From contig CAVVYJ010000002.1 of NCBI GenBank assembly GCA_963752495.1, forward strand, positions 186,001 to 250,000: a stretch of DNA of 64,000 bases, given 5' to 3'. The position numbers and the translations under genes were made by a program. Positions 63,359-64,000 of the stretch are shown piece by piece. Origin of the DNA: CAVVYJ01 sp963752495. GTDB lineage: Bacteria > Pseudomonadota > Gammaproteobacteria > Burkholderiales > Methylophilaceae. Positions within the stretch are counted from its first letter, which is position 1. Every line of letters starts with the position of its first letter. The notes beneath the pieces were generated by a model that made no database searches, had not been told where the DNA came from, and saw only the letters and a list, made by a program, of their open reading frames with translations.

Positions 63359-64000
63359 ATGGTTTTTTTACAATTGTTGGTAATGCTCGTGGTGATTTTA
63401 ATTGCGGCAGAAGTATTTACCAATGCCTTGGAGCATTTGGGTGAGAAACTAGGAATTTCAGAGGGCGTGACAGGTTCGCTATTTGCTGCGGTCGGCACTG
63501 CCTTGCCAGAGACTTCTGTACCTCTGTTAGCGCTCTTAGCGGGTACTGCAAATCAACAAACTAACGAAGAAATCGGTGTGGGCGCAATATTGGGCGCACC
63601 TTTAATGTTGGCAACGCTTTCTATTTGCCTGATGGCGATTTCCGTGTGGAAGCGTCGTGGAACGCATGGACATTTGCGTCCTGAGCGAACAGGGCTAATA
63701 CGTGACCTTAACTTTTTTATCATTGCCTTTGCCTTTGCTGCAGTTGCACTGTTTGTTCCACATGAGCTAAAAGTGGTGCGCTATGGCTTGGGTTTTTGCA
63801 TGGTGATGATTTATTTTATTTACGTGATGATGACGCTTCGCGCATCAAAAAGATTGGTGGACGACGGACATGCAACGGAGGCAGGCAGCGATATGTTCCT
63901 GTGTAAACTCGGCTTACCCAACAACATGGCTGTTATTACCATACAACTGTTGTTAGGTTTGGCGCTGCTTCTGGCAGGAGCAAAAGGTTTTATTAATGGC
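63359..64000 (+). CDS. Sodium/calcium antiporter, CaCA family (partial)
   Basis: The first 214 codons of a membrane antiporter; the gene continues past the right edge. The conserved alpha-1 repeat is in GSLFAAVGTALPETSVPLLALL (the G-T-x-x-P-E ion site). Several hydrophobic helices follow (FFIIAFAFAAVALFVP, YGLGFCMVMIYFIYVMM, ITIQLLLGLALLLAGAKGF), the last starting the alpha-2 repeat. It probably exchanges Ca2+ for Na+ or H+ across the inner membrane. It is divergent from ampD. Confidence 0.9.
   Translation, partial: MVFLQLLVMLVVILIAAEVFTNALEHLGEKLGISEGVTGSLFAAVGTALPETSVPLLALLAGTANQQTNEEIGVGAILGAPLMLATLSICLMAISVWKRRGTHGHLRPERTGLIRDLNFFIIAFAFAAVALFVPHELKVVRYGLGFCMVMIYFIYVMMTLRASKRLVDDGHATEAGSDMFLCKLGLPNNMAVITIQLLLGLALLLAGAKGFING

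Noticed and set aside
1..64000. CRISPR arrays, insertion sequences, tRNA or rRNA genes, toxin-antitoxin pairs
   Set aside because: I looked for regularly spaced repeats, transposase motifs, cloverleaf patterns and small paired genes and saw none that stand up.

Overview
This window reads as chromosomal core DNA of a Gram-negative betaproteobacterium, most likely a methylotroph of the Methylophilaceae (Methylotenera/Methylophilus type). The base composition is moderately AT-rich by eye. The order of housekeeping genes is the betaproteobacterial one (dapF-DUF484-xerC; LysM-dprA-smg divergent from def-fmt-htpX-rsmB-DUF4390-ntrYX; kdsD-kdsC-lptC-lptA-lptB-rpoN-hpf-hprK-rapZ-EIIA-ptsH-ptsI). A fused SoxYZ-like carrier and a beta-propeller lipoprotein of the kind seen beside quinoprotein dehydrogenases fit a methylotroph. 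The genus is inference. I saw no tRNA, rRNA, insertion sequence, prophage or CRISPR array.

Layout. 1-1.45 kb: start of a TonB-dependent (BtuB-like) receptor on the minus strand behind a cobalamin riboswitch. 1.6-3.4 kb: TIGR02449-type protein, zapA, 6S RNA, EVE-domain protein and a PNPOx-fold protein. 3.4-6.9 kb: propeller lipoprotein, ilvA, divergent rpiA. 6.9-7.5 kb: about 600 bases without a recognisable gene. 7.5-12.4 kb: yggX, dgkA, a GMC oxidoreductase with a tiny upstream partner, then dapF-DUF484-xerC. 12.5-18 kb: the methyl cycle (metK, an HD-GYP protein, SAH riboswitch-ahcY, a holin-like membrane protein, metF). 18-29.5 kb: smg-dprA-LysM, then def through ntrX, then xth. 29.5-42 kb: prlC, a DUF4870 protein and a roughly 10-kb minus-strand run from kdsD to ptsI joining KDO/LPS transport, sigma-54, ribosome hibernation and a PTS without sugar permease. 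42-50.8 kb: a Kef-type antiporter, a DadA/ThiO-like oxidase, a small secreted protein behind a strongly operator-like promoter, moaC, a BepA-like protease, a SoxYZ fusion, DUF2892 and a large FAD protein. 50.8-64 kb: hda, an AI-2E/PerM protein, purM, two DUF3108 proteins, a second NOL1/NOP2/Sun methyltransferase, a dicarboxylate/glutamate symporter, a GNAT, an RND efflux pair, ampD and the start of a CaCA antiporter.

The most important thing for a user of this sequence is that at least eleven genes, including normally essential ones (dapF, lptB), are broken by single-base gains or losses. I count about 20 sites, many in short homopolymer runs. In each case one-base correction restores an uninterrupted protein of normal family length. 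The simplest reading is uncorrected sequencing or assembly error rather than gene decay. Those genes are annotated here as single CDSs with their break points.

I found no clear novel defence or mobile system. The best candidates for new biology are the small secreted CxxC protein with two copies of a palindrome at its promoter, an NtrX-like regulator lacking the sigma-54 contact loop, a pair of DUF3108 proteins one of which has a TonB-like proline-rich stalk, and an oxidoreductase paired with a 50-residue exported peptide.
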